Source: Flavobacteriales bacterium (lineage in GTDB: Bacteria > Bacteroidota > Bacteroidia > Flavobacteriales_E > Vicingaceae). From it: a stretch of DNA of 64,000 bases. Position numbers and translations under genes: made by a program. This document shows positions 36,900 through 45,474 of this stretch, piece after piece. The notes beneath the pieces are model-generated. The model searched no databases and was not told the origin of the DNA. It saw nothing but the letters and a program-made list of their open reading frames with translations. The stretch spans positions 1,063,001-1,127,000 of the forward strand of contig JACJZD010000001.1 in NCBI GenBank assembly GCA_020635795.1, in the 5' to 3' direction. Each line of letters starts with the position of its first letter. The first letter of the stretch is position 1.

Positions 36900-37547
36900 T
36901 TAAATATTTTTTAAATTTTTTATTGTTTCAGTAGGATTGTCTGAATTGAAAACAAAACTACCAGCAACTAATACATTCGCACCACAATCAATTAATTTTT
37001 TTGCATTAGAAGAAGTAACCCCTCCGTCAATTTCAATTAACGTTTTGGCATTTTTTGATTGTATTAATTTTTTAAGTTGTTCAACTTTATTGTAAGTATT
37101 TTCAATAAACGATTGTCCTCCAAAACCCGGATTAACACTCATAATTAAAACCAAGTCTATATCTTGGATCACATCTTCTAAAACATTGATATTGGTATGT
37201 GGATTTAACGAAACACCTGCTTTCATACCTTCAGCTTTTATTGCCTGAATGGTTCTGTGTAAGTGTGTGCAAGCTTCGTAATGTACGGTTAAAACATCTG
37301 CACCAGCATTTTTAAAATCCTTGATGTATCGGTCTGGTTCAACAATCATTAAATGAACATCAAAAATTTTAGAGGAATGTTTTCGAATGGCTTTGATAAT
37401 AGGCATACCAAAAGAAATATTGGGAACAAAAACACCATCCATTACATCAATATGAAACCAGTCAGCCTCACTATTATTTAACATTTCACAAGCATTTTGC
37501 AAGTTTGCAAAGTCGGCCGATAAAATGGAAGGTGCAATAAGATGCAT
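36900..37547 (-). CDS. rpe: Ribulose-phosphate 3-epimerase
   Basis: A 215-residue TIM-barrel enzyme interconverting ribulose 5-phosphate and xylulose 5-phosphate in the pentose phosphate pathway; cytoplasmic. Metal and catalytic motifs are visible: IAPSILSADFANLQ, WFHIDVMDGVFVPNISFG, FDVHLMIVEPDRYI, LIMSVNPGFGGQSFI and EIDGGVTSSNA. I start at the ATG at 37547; a TTG eight codons upstream is in frame but adds an unlikely extension. First gene of a four-gene operon with the hydrolase, S4 protein and phosphoribosyltransferase. Confidence 0.95.
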   Translation of the reverse strand: MHLIAPSILSADFANLQNACEMLNNSEADWFHIDVMDGVFVPNISFGMPIIKAIRKHSSKIFDVHLMIVEPDRYIKDFKNAGADVLTVHYEACTHLHRTIQAIKAEGMKAGVSLNPHTNINVLEDVIQDIDLVLIMSVNPGFGGQSFIENTYNKVEQLKKLIQSKNAKTLIEIDGGVTSSNAKKLIDCGANVLVAGSFVFNSDNPTETIKNLKNI

Positions 37548-37568
37548 AATTGGGTTTTTAATTAGGTG

Positions 37569-37599
37569 CAAATTTATTAAAACTGTTCGTTAAAAAAAA
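37569..37599 (-). promoter_or_regulatory. Probable promoter of the rpe operon
   Basis: On the minus strand, TAAATTTG (37576-37569) is a perfect -7 box. TTTT (37599-37596) sits 19 bases upstream at the -33 position, one base off TTTG. The transcript would begin about 15 bases before the rpe ATG. Confidence 0.5.
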
Positions 37600-37637
37600 C
37601 AGTTCGGATAAAAGCTATAAGAGGTTTATTAACAAAA

Positions 37638-37670
37638 AAAAAAGCTACTTCTATTTAGAAGTAGCTTTTC
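37638..37670 (-). terminator. Terminator of the second HU gene
   Basis: AAAGCTACTTCT pairs with AGAAGTAGCTTT. On the minus strand the stem is followed by a long T run. Confidence 0.9.
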
Positions 37671-37693
37671 GCCATAATTTTTTATAGAAAAAA

Positions 37694-37966
37694 TTATTTT
37701 ACTTTATCAGCTAAAGCAGCACCTGCTTTAAATTTAACAACTTTTTTAGCTGCTATTTTAATTTCTTTACCTGTTTGAGGGTTTCTTCCAGTTCTTGCAG
37801 CTCTTTTAGATACTGACCAAGTTCCGAAACCAATTAAAGTAACTTTATCACCTTTTTTAAGCGCTTTTGAAGCTGCTCCAGTTAAAGCTTCTAATGCAGT
37901 TTTTGCACTAGCTTTTGATAATTTTGCATCTTTTGCAATTGCGTCGATTAATTCTGCTTTGTTCAT
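37694..37966 (-). CDS. HU family nucleoid protein (second copy)
   Basis: A 90-residue HU protein beginning MNKAELIDAIAKDAKLSK, with GFGTWSVSKRAARTGRNPQTGKEI. The last 40 residues are nearly identical to those of the copy at 26272; the N-terminal helical half, which forms the dimer body, differs more. Both are full-length, so hetero- and homodimers are possible. It has a textbook promoter at 38017-38047 and a strong terminator, so it is a single-gene unit. Confidence 0.95.
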   Translation of the reverse strand: MNKAELIDAIAKDAKLSKASAKTALEALTGAASKALKKGDKVTLIGFGTWSVSKRAARTGRNPQTGKEIKIAAKKVVKFKAGAALADKVK

Positions 37967-38016
37967 TTTATTAAATTTTTAGGTTAAACAATAATATTTC
38001 TTCTATAAAAGCATAA

Positions 38017-38047
38017 CAAATATAGACGAATTCTGTTTTTATGCAAA
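38017..38047 (-). promoter_or_regulatory. Promoter of the second HU gene
   Basis: On the minus strand TTTG (38047-38044), then exactly 19 bases, then TATATTTG (38024-38017): a perfect Bacteroidota housekeeping promoter. The start codon is about 50 bases downstream. Confidence 0.88.
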
Positions 38048-38137
38048 TTTAAAAAGACAAAAACCCTATAAATGTTGATAAGTAAGAACTTATTGTTAAT
38101 AACTGTACTACATGCAGTAAAATTAATACGTTAAATA

Positions 38138-38536
38138 TTAATTTTCTTCAAAAATTCTATCGTTACCTAGAAATTCTGGAGTTTGAACTGAAATTACTTT
38201 TAATGGAATTTTTGAGGTCACCTTAACTGAATGAAAGGTGTTTTCAGGAATTACAAAATAATCGCCTTCTTTAATTTTCATTTTTTTGTTGCCCAAAATC
38301 ATGTCTGCTTCTCCGGCTATTACGATAATAGATTCGGTATGTTTTTCATGTTTATGAGATTTAACATCTTTTTTTATCCAAATTATAAAATAAGTTGATT
38401 TTGAATCAGAATATAAAGTTTTGGTTAGTACATTTTCATATTCATGGTCGGGATTTAAGTTTTTTACATTTATTTGATCTTGTGAAAAACATAATGTACT
38501 AATTGTAAAAAGAATGCTTAAAAGAAATACTTTCAT
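38138..38536 (-). CDS. Secreted cupin-domain protein
   Basis: A 132-residue exported protein. Signal peptide MKVFLLSILFTISTLCFSQ, then a single cupin barrel with SHKHEKHTESIIVIAGEADMIL and EGDYFVIPENTFHSVKV, carrying the His residues that bind metal in cupins. The ligand or reaction is not evident. The start lies three bases after the formiminotransferase-cyclodeaminase stop, so the two are co-transcribed. Confidence 0.8.
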   Translation of the reverse strand: MKVFLLSILFTISTLCFSQDQINVKNLNPDHEYENVLTKTLYSDSKSTYFIIWIKKDVKSHKHEKHTESIIVIAGEADMILGNKKMKIKEGDYFVIPENTFHSVKVTSKIPLKVISVQTPEFLGNDRIFEEN

Positions 38537-38539
38537 GAT

Positions 38540-40231
38540 TTAACTTAATTTTTCGTTTAACAACTGAATTGTTTCAGCTTCTATTTTTATTGTTTTTTGA
38601 TAAATTTCTTCTCCTCGTTTGATTATGTCATCAGCAAAAGCTCTATCTTTTATATCTTTAGCATTGATTTTTACGTTAAAATAAGCCCCTGTAACAGCTG
38701 TTTTGGCACAAAGTATACCTACAGCCGAATCGGATAAAGATGTTTGCATGCCGTCTTTTAACATGGCTTGCATTACCTCCATAGATTTGTAAGCAGTTTC
38801 CATAACCAAAAATGGAACTTCTGTTGCATATTTTGTAGCGTTTTCAATCGCTTCAACTCTTAATTGTTTTTCTTCTTCAGTTCCTTTTGGCATTCTAAAA
38901 CCATCAATAATTTTATTGAAAGCATTGGTGTCTTCGTCAACCAATTGCAATAATTTATTTTTGTACTGTTGACCTATAACTGCCCAATTAGAAAACTCTT
39001 CCCAACGATGATCCCATTCTCTTTTATGACCAGATAAATTGGCAACCATTGTACCTAAAGCAACGCCCAAAGTACCTACATAAGCAGCAATAGAGCCTCC
39101 ACCCGGAGCCATTGATTCTGCTGCTGTTTCATCTGCAAAATCTTTTAAAGATAAATCAATGAGTTTTTTTGTAGGGTTTTCATCTTCCAATAAATATTCA
39201 ATAATTTTTTCGCGTGGATTAAAGGGTTTTAATTCATCTAACCCTAATGATTTAATGGCAATTTTAATTTTTTCATTTTCTGAGCACCCTAACGAACGTT
39301 CTTGCTTAATCAAGTAATAATCAGCAGCATCAAGCATGGCTTGTAATGGAATTAATCCAATTAATTCCGAGCCTGTAACTCTTAAACCTCTTGCAGTTGC
39401 AGCTTTATCACTTTCATCAAAAGCAACGTGCATAGGAGTAATGTTGATGTTGGTTAAGTTGTAAGATATTTGAGCAATACCATATTCCTCAATAAACCAA
39501 CCAATACCTTTAACGGCTTTTAGTTTTCCAGGAATACGAATAGGCTCTCCGTTTGCATCGAGTATGTTTTTTCCATTTTCGTCAGTTTTATTTCTACCTG
39601 CTTCTCTAATATCGAAAGCAATGGCATTAGCTCTACGAGTAGAAGTAGTGTTTAAGTTTACATTGTAAGCAATTAAAAAATCACGAGCACTAATGGCTGT
39701 TGCTCCTGTTGTTTTTACTTTATCAGTAAACGCTGCGGGACCATAATCTGGTTTCCATTCGGGATTAACCAATTTTTCTTTTAAACCTTCATATTCGCCA
39801 GAACGGCAGCTTGCTAAATTTTTACGTTTGGGTTCTGTCGCAGCATTTTCGTAACAATAAACAGGTATTTGTAGTTCTTTACCAACTCTTTCAGCAAGTT
39901 GGTGAGCGTATTTTGCTGTTTCTTCCATAGTAATTCCCGATATAGGAACCAATGGACAAACATCTGTAGCTCCAAAACGAGGGTGTTCTCCTGTATGTTT
40001 GCTCATGTCAATTAATTCTGATGCTTTTTTTATTAACAAAAATGCTGCTTCTATTACATTTTGAGGTTCACCTACAAAAGTAATTACGGTACGGTTGGTA
40101 GCTTTTCCTGGGTCAACATCTAATAATTTAACACCTTCAACAGTTTCAACAACATCGGTTATTGCTTTAATTTTAGTAGCATCGCGTCCTTCACTAATAT
40201 TAGGAACACATTCTATTAATTGTCTGTTCAT
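38540..40231 (-). CDS. Bifunctional glutamate formiminotransferase / formiminotetrahydrofolate cyclodeaminase
   Basis: A 563-residue two-domain enzyme of histidine breakdown. The N-terminal about 330 residues move the formimino group from formiminoglutamate to tetrahydrofolate (LIECVPNISEGRD, TGEHPRFGATDVCPLVPI, LVNPEWKPDYGP). The C-terminal domain (about 355-563) is the cyclodeaminase that releases ammonia (SMAPGGGSIAAYVGTLG, PFLVMETAYKSMEVM). The fused arrangement matches the mammalian enzyme. The hutH, hutU and hutI genes are not in this window. On the minus strand TAGTTTTG (40265-40258) upstream may be the -7 box. Confidence 0.93.
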   Translation of the reverse strand: MNRQLIECVPNISEGRDATKIKAITDVVETVEGVKLLDVDPGKATNRTVITFVGEPQNVIEAAFLLIKKASELIDMSKHTGEHPRFGATDVCPLVPISGITMEETAKYAHQLAERVGKELQIPVYCYENAATEPKRKNLASCRSGEYEGLKEKLVNPEWKPDYGPAAFTDKVKTTGATAISARDFLIAYNVNLNTTSTRRANAIAFDIREAGRNKTDENGKNILDANGEPIRIPGKLKAVKGIGWFIEEYGIAQISYNLTNINITPMHVAFDESDKAATARGLRVTGSELIGLIPLQAMLDAADYYLIKQERSLGCSENEKIKIAIKSLGLDELKPFNPREKIIEYLLEDENPTKKLIDLSLKDFADETAAESMAPGGGSIAAYVGTLGVALGTMVANLSGHKREWDHRWEEFSNWAVIGQQYKNKLLQLVDEDTNAFNKIIDGFRMPKGTEEEKQLRVEAIENATKYATEVPFLVMETAYKSMEVMQAMLKDGMQTSLSDSAVGILCAKTAVTGAYFNVKINAKDIKDRAFADDIIKRGEEIYQKTIKIEAETIQLLNEKLS

Positions 40232-40371
40232 TTTTATTGAATTAAAATAATTTGCAACAAAACTAATATTTGCATTTCTATTAAAATAGTTGATGTTGAA
40301 TTATTTTAAATCATTTAAATTACTTGGAATATAAGGGTATAGAAATTTAAGCCAAAAAAAATTAAAAAATG

Positions 40372-40402
40372 TTTCGAGATGTAAAAAGTATGATTATATT
40401 TG
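40372..40402 (+). promoter_or_regulatory. Promoter of tRNA-Pro
   Basis: TTTC at 40372-40375, 19 bases, then TATATTTG at 40395-40402. The -7 box is perfect and the -33 box one base off. The tRNA begins 24 bases further on. Confidence 0.7.
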
Positions 40403-40425
40403 CAGCCGCGAAATCAATACACTTT

Positions 40426-40499
40426 CGGGGTGTAGCGTAGCCCGGTATCGCGCCTGCTTTGGGAGCAGGAGGTCGTAGGTTCGAATCCTGCCACCCCGA
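40426..40499 (+). tRNA. tRNA-Pro (anticodon TGG)
   Basis: A full cloverleaf: acceptor CGGGGTG pairs with CACCCCG, anticodon stem CCTGC/GCAGG encloses loop TTTGGGA, and the T arm is GTAGG-TTCGAAT-CCTGC. The anticodon TGG reads proline codons. The discriminator is A and CCA is not encoded, so the tail must be added after transcription. Confidence 0.95.
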
Positions 40500-40502
40500 C
40501 GA

Positions 40503-40530
40503 GAAAAACCAACTTAGCGGTTGGTTTTTT
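40503..40530 (+). terminator. Terminator between tRNA-Pro and tRNA-Arg
   Basis: AAAAACCAAC pairs with GTTGGTTTTT around a six-base loop, with a T run. It probably separates the two tRNA transcripts or is removed in processing. Confidence 0.7.
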
Positions 40531-40537
40531 GGTTAAT

Positions 40538-40611
40538 GGTCCGCTAGCTCAGCTGGATAGAGCAACTGCCTTCTAAGCAGTAGGTCTCAGGTTCGAATCC
40601 TGAGCGGATCA
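40538..40611 (+). tRNA. tRNA-Arg (anticodon TCT)
   Basis: Cloverleaf with acceptor GGTCCGC/GCGGATC (one G-T pair), anticodon stem ACTGC/GCAGT around CTTCTAA, and T arm TCAGG-TTCGAAT-CCTGA. Anticodon TCT reads AGA/AGG arginine codons. CCA is not encoded. Confidence 0.95.
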
Positions 40612-40619
40612 CTTGAAAA

Positions 40620-40651
40620 CAAAAAAGCCTCACATTTGCGAGGCTTTTTTT
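40620..40651. terminator. Terminator after tRNA-Arg, shared with trxA
   Basis: AAAAAAGCCTC pairs with GAGGCTTTTTT, with T and A runs on the two sides. It lies between the tRNA and the convergent trxA gene. Confidence 0.85.
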
Positions 40652-40674
40652 ATAGTTAATTATAAAAGCAATAA

Positions 40675-40992
40675 TTACATCATTGCTTTTAATTTACCCT
40701 CTAATACATCTTTTGATGCTGCACCTACTTGTTTATCAACGATTTCACCGTTTTTCATAAACAATATGGTTGGTATGTTTCTAATGCCATATTTCTGAGC
40801 AATTTCAGGGTTGTTATCTACATCTAATTTTCCTATTACAGCTTTACCATCATATTCGTTTGCTAATTCTTCTACAAGCGGTCCAACCATTCTACATGGT
40901 CCGCACCAAACTGCCCAAAAATCTACAATTACAGGTTTGTCTGAACTTAATACTTTTTCTGCAAAGTTTGCGTCTGTTAATTCTAATGCCAT
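40675..40992 (-). CDS. trxA: Thioredoxin
   Basis: A 105-residue cytoplasmic thioredoxin with VDFWAVWCGPCRMVGP, the canonical WCGPC redox centre near residue 30, and the cis-Pro in RNIPTILFMKNGE. Length and sequence fit a housekeeping TrxA that reduces ribonucleotide reductase and other targets. It lies downstream of dnaE on the same strand with an 85-base gap. Confidence 0.95.
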   Translation of the reverse strand: MALELTDANFAEKVLSSDKPVIVDFWAVWCGPCRMVGPLVEELANEYDGKAVIGKLDVDNNPEIAQKYGIRNIPTILFMKNGEIVDKQVGAASKDVLEGKLKAMM

Positions 40993-41077
40993 TTTCTTTT
41001 ATTTTTATATTGATAATTTATTTTGCTTTGTTTTCAATTATTAAACCATTTATCAAAAAGGTGTCAATTTGACATTT

Positions 41078-44000
41078 TTACTGATTAATGGTGAATTCCA
41101 CATCTGAAATCTGTCCTAAATTACTAAAAAACTCGTTAGAGAGTGTTACTTTTTTTGTTCTCGAGAATAATCCTACTGTTCCTTCTTCAATGTCTAACAG
41201 GTAAATGTCAAAATTATCTTTACCCGGAAAGTCCTTGGTCAGTTTGTCCAATTGTTCAATCATTTCAAGGGTTACATCTTTGTAATTGATAATAATGGTT
41301 ATGCCTTTTGCCAGTTTTTCACGAACTTCTGATAGCAATTGAATAGAACTGATGTTAAATTCTAGTTTTTTCTCTACAGGAGCTGTACCTGGCTTTGCCC
41401 ATCGGTTTTCTCGAGCTTTTACTTGGCCTCTAATAAATAAAAATTGGTCTTGCGAGAAGTATGCTTTGTATTTGATGTATTCTTCTCCAAATAAGAAAAA
41501 TTCGTGTGAATCGGAATAATCTTCAATTTTAACAATTCCAAAAGGTTTGTTGTTTTTGGTAAATTTTTCTTGAAAACCTGCACAAATACCAGCAATAGCA
41601 AAAGTTTTTCCTTCAACACTTTCTAAATTGTTTAGCTCACTTAATTCTCCTTTAGCAAAATGAGTGATTTCTAATTTAAAATCATCTAAAGGATGACCAG
41701 AAATAAAAATACCAACCACTTCTTTTTCTTTACGAAGTTTATTCAATGTCCCCCATTCTTCACAACTTGGAATAGGAGGTTCTTCCACTTGGAGTGCATT
41801 TTCATCATCCAACATATCAAACATCGAGACTTGCGATGAGTTTTGATTTTCTTGAAACTTACTACCGTATTTAATTATTTTTTCAAGAAAAACGGTGTTG
41901 TCGTCCTGTAATGCGAAGTATTGTGCACGGTGAGTCCCTTCAAACGAATCGAAAGCACCACCAAGTGCTAAACTTTCTAATGTTTTTTTGTTGGCAGCAC
42001 GTAAATCAATACGTTTTACTAAATCAAAAATAGAAGTGTAGTGTCCATTTTCTTTTCGTTCATTAATGATTGACTCTACAGCTTTTTCACCAACACCTTT
42101 CATGGCTCCTAAGCCAAAACGAATTTGTCCTTTATTGTTTACGGTAAATTTTAATACCGATTCGTTTACATCAGGACCTAAAACTTGAACTCCCATGCGT
42201 TTACATTCGTCCATAAAGAATGTAACTTGTTTAATGTCGTTCATGTTGTTGCTCAATACCGAAGCCATATATTCAGCAGGGTAGTGGGCTTTTAAATAAG
42301 CGGTTTGATAAGCTATCCAAGCGTAACAAGTAGAGTGGGATTTGTTGAAGGCGTAAGCTGCAAACGATTCCCAATCTTTCCAAATTTTCTCTAGCTTGTC
42401 TTCAGGGTGACCTTTTGCAGCAGCTTGCTCAATAAATTGAGGTTTCATTTTATCCAAAACAGCTTTTTGCTTTTTTCCCATTGCTTTTCTCAACACATCG
42501 GCTTCACCCTTAGAAAAACCTGCTATATGTTGAGAGAGCAACATTACCTGTTCTTGGTAAACGGTAATACCGTAAGTTTCTTTTAAGTTGTCTTCCATTT
42601 CTGGAAGGTCATAAACAATATCTTCTTCGCCATGTTTTCGTTTAATAAACGAAGGAATATATTCCATTGGTCCTGGACGATAAAGCGCATTCATGGCAAT
42701 TAAATCGGCAAAAACAGTCGGTTTTAAATGTTTTAAGTGTTTTTGCATTCCAGCAGACTCGTATTGAAAAATACCTACGGTTTCTCCTCGTTGAAATAAT
42801 TCGTAAGTTTTTTGGTCTTCAATATCAAATTTTTCGGGGTCAAGGGTCAGGTTGTATTTATCTTTTATTATCTGTATGGCATCTTTAATTAGGGTTAATG
42901 TTTTTAATCCTAAGAAGTCCATTTTTAATAATCCTGCATTTTCAGCAACAGAGTTATCAAACTGAGTACAAGACATTTCAGAGTCTTTAGCTAAAGCAAT
43001 AGGTACATAGTTGGTGATGTCATCAGGAGTAATAATTACGCCACATGCATGAATACCAGTATTACGTACCGAGCCCTCCACTTTAATAGCTTGTTTTACA
43101 GTTTTTGATTCTAAATTATGACCATTAGCAATTTCTTTTAGCATGTTGGCTCTATCTATATCTTCTTTTCGTCCAATTTTCTTCTCCAAATCTTCTTGCG
43201 AAAGATTAAAGATTTTGCTCAATGAAATGTCTGGAATGTAACCTGCAATACGTCCAGCTTGATCTAATGGTAGTTCAAAAACCCTCGCCGTATCGCGAAT
43301 TGACGATTTGGCAGCCATAGTTCCATAAGTAATAATTTGAGCCACTTGGTTGGCACCGTATTTATTAATCACATAATCAATAACCAACTGGCGACCATCA
43401 TCATCAAAATCAATATCAATATCGGGCATGGAAACCCTATCAGGATTTAAAAAACGCTCAAAAAGTAAATCGTACTTTATGGGGTCGATATTGGTTATTC
43501 CTGTACAGTAAGCCACAGCAGAACCCGCAGCAGAACCTCTTCCTGGTCCAACGGCAACACCCATTCTTCGAGCTTCTCTAATAAAATCTTCAACAATTAA
43601 AAAGTAACCTGGGTAACCAGTTTTTCGGATTACATCTAATTCAAAATCTAACCGTTCTTTTATTTCATCTGTCAATTCTCCATAACGTTCCTCTGCACCT
43701 TTGTAAGTGATGTGTCGCAAATAGGCATTTTCACCGTTTTTTAGTTGCGGATTTTCATCGTCTAAGGGGTCTTTAAATTCTTCAGGAATGTCAAATTTTG
43801 GAAGTAATACATCTCTTTCGAGTTTAAATGACTCAATTTTATTTGCAACTTCGGCAGTATTGATAATGGCTTCTGGTAAATCGGCAAAAAGCTTTTTCAT
43901 TTCATCTCCCGATTTGAAATAAAACTCATCGTTTGGGAAACCAAATCTAAACTCACGACCTTTTGAGCCTATATACTTTTTGGGTTGACTTACATATTTT

Positions 44001-45385
44001 CCATCTTTGATACACAATAAAACATCTTGCGATTCGGCATCCGATTTATCGAGGTAATAGGTGTTGTTAGCTGCAATATATTTGATTTGATGGGTTTTAG
44101 CAAACTCCAGCAATACTTTGTTTATTTCATTTTGCTCAGCAACACCATGCCGGTTTATTTCAATATAAAAATCGTCTCCAAAATGTTCTTTCCACCATAA
44201 AACAGCTTCTTCTGCTTGATTGGTTCCTTCAAACAATATTTTGTTGGGAATTTCACCCCAAATACCTCCAGATAAAGCAATCAAATCGGTTTTGTATTCT
44301 AGCAGTAATTCCCTGTCAATACGAGGAACATAGTAAAACCCCTCGGTATTGGCGTAAGAAGCCAATTTGATAAGGTTTTGGTAACCGTTTTTATTTTTAG
44401 CAATTAAAACTGTTTGAAAACCATCATCCTTTAAACTTTTATTTTTTCTATCAGCACACAAATTAAACTCACACCCAACAATAGGTTTAATACCTTCTTT
44501 AAGCGCATCTCTAACAAAATGAAAGGTAGCCATCATGTTTCCATGATCGGTAAGTGCTACTGCATCCATTTCAAATTCTTTGGCTTTTAAAACAAGTTTG
44601 TTAACCTTGGTGGTGGATTGTAAGATGGAAAATTCTGAATGATTGTGTAAGTGAACAAAAGGAACATCAGTAAGTGTGTCGGTAACTTCTTTTGCAACCT
44701 TTAATACATCATCGTCTTTGGTTTGTTTGGTATGAAGGTCTTCAAAATTTGCTTCGGCAAGGGTTGGTGCTTCGTATTTTACATCGTCAACATTTTTTAT
44801 TTCGTTAACATGTATAACTCTATTGGTAATTAAACCAAAAAAACAACGAGCTGTTGCATCAACATCGTAGGCGGCATCATGAGCATCGCCAAAAGGTTTG
44901 TTGAATAATTTAACATGCAAATCGGTAAGTGATGGGAATTTAAATCCACCACCACGACCACCTGGTAGAGCACAGTAATCAATGCTTGATAACATTGTAT
45001 CGATTACCTTTTTATCAGCTAAATTATTTGCTATGGAAAGCCGATAAAATTCAGCACCAACTATGTTGTTATCAAATTCTAAATTATGTCCAACCGAATA
45101 AGTGGTTTTGTTTAAATCAATTAAAAATTCATTTAAAACAACATCAAGGTCATGACCATCTCTTAATGCACGTTCGGTTGTAATACCATGTACTTGAGAA
45201 ACTCCGATAGGAATATCGAAGCCATTTGGTTTAACAATGTAGTTTTTTGCTTCTAATAAATCGCCGTTTTCGTTGTGTAATTGCCATGCCAATTGCACCA
45301 TTCTGGGCCAATTGTCCGAATCGGAAACAGGAGCCTTGTAGTCCTTTGGTAAGCCTGTGGTTTCTGTATCGAAAATTAAAAACAT
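41078..45385 (-). CDS. dnaE: DNA polymerase III alpha subunit with N-terminal exonuclease
   Basis: A 1435-residue replicative polymerase. Residues about 1-185 form a DnaQ/epsilon-like DEDD exonuclease (FDTETTGLP at 4-12; later VGHNLEFDNNIVG and HDAAYDVDATARCF). The PHP domain follows (HLHNHSEFSILQST near 246, LTDHGNM). The polymerase core has PDIDIDFDDDGRQLVIDYV near 650 with catalytic Asp residues, and GPGRGSAAGSAVAYC. The C-terminal part carries the helix-hairpin-helix region and an OB fold (about 1230-1330). The fusion gives proofreading in the same chain and is a known form in Bacteroidota DnaE proteins. No separate epsilon gene lies in the window. Confidence 0.95.
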   Translation of the reverse strand: MFLIFDTETTGLPKDYKAPVSDSDNWPRMVQLAWQLHNENGDLLEAKNYIVKPNGFDIPIGVSQVHGITTERALRDGHDLDVVLNEFLIDLNKTTYSVGHNLEFDNNIVGAEFYRLSIANNLADKKVIDTMLSSIDYCALPGGRGGGFKFPSLTDLHVKLFNKPFGDAHDAAYDVDATARCFFGLITNRVIHVNEIKNVDDVKYEAPTLAEANFEDLHTKQTKDDDVLKVAKEVTDTLTDVPFVHLHNHSEFSILQSTTKVNKLVLKAKEFEMDAVALTDHGNMMATFHFVRDALKEGIKPIVGCEFNLCADRKNKSLKDDGFQTVLIAKNKNGYQNLIKLASYANTEGFYYVPRIDRELLLEYKTDLIALSGGIWGEIPNKILFEGTNQAEEAVLWWKEHFGDDFYIEINRHGVAEQNEINKVLLEFAKTHQIKYIAANNTYYLDKSDAESQDVLLCIKDGKYVSQPKKYIGSKGREFRFGFPNDEFYFKSGDEMKKLFADLPEAIINTAEVANKIESFKLERDVLLPKFDIPEEFKDPLDDENPQLKNGENAYLRHITYKGAEERYGELTDEIKERLDFELDVIRKTGYPGYFLIVEDFIREARRMGVAVGPGRGSAAGSAVAYCTGITNIDPIKYDLLFERFLNPDRVSMPDIDIDFDDDGRQLVIDYVINKYGANQVAQIITYGTMAAKSSIRDTARVFELPLDQAGRIAGYIPDISLSKIFNLSQEDLEKKIGRKEDIDRANMLKEIANGHNLESKTVKQAIKVEGSVRNTGIHACGVIITPDDITNYVPIALAKDSEMSCTQFDNSVAENAGLLKMDFLGLKTLTLIKDAIQIIKDKYNLTLDPEKFDIEDQKTYELFQRGETVGIFQYESAGMQKHLKHLKPTVFADLIAMNALYRPGPMEYIPSFIKRKHGEEDIVYDLPEMEDNLKETYGITVYQEQVMLLSQHIAGFSKGEADVLRKAMGKKQKAVLDKMKPQFIEQAAAKGHPEDKLEKIWKDWESFAAYAFNKSHSTCYAWIAYQTAYLKAHYPAEYMASVLSNNMNDIKQVTFFMDECKRMGVQVLGPDVNESVLKFTVNNKGQIRFGLGAMKGVGEKAVESIINERKENGHYTSIFDLVKRIDLRAANKKTLESLALGGAFDSFEGTHRAQYFALQDDNTVFLEKIIKYGSKFQENQNSSQVSMFDMLDDENALQVEEPPIPSCEEWGTLNKLRKEKEVVGIFISGHPLDDFKLEITHFAKGELSELNNLESVEGKTFAIAGICAGFQEKFTKNNKPFGIVKIEDYSDSHEFFLFGEEYIKYKAYFSQDQFLFIRGQVKARENRWAKPGTAPVEKKLEFNISSIQLLSEVREKLAKGITIIINYKDVTLEMIEQLDKLTKDFPGKDNFDIYLLDIEEGTVGLFSRTKKVTLSNEFFSNLGQISDVEFTINQ

Positions 45386-45474
45386 GGAAAATTCGTTAAA
45401 ATTATTGAGCCATAAAGTTACCCAACAACTTTCTAAAAATTAACCTATAAAATTTAACTTTTTAACAAAATGCT

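Noticed and set aside
40232..40371. A further small gene or RNA between the formiminotransferase gene and tRNA-Pro
   Set aside because: AT-rich sequence with no stable hairpin or open frame worth calling; only a possible minus-strand -7 box at 40258-40265.
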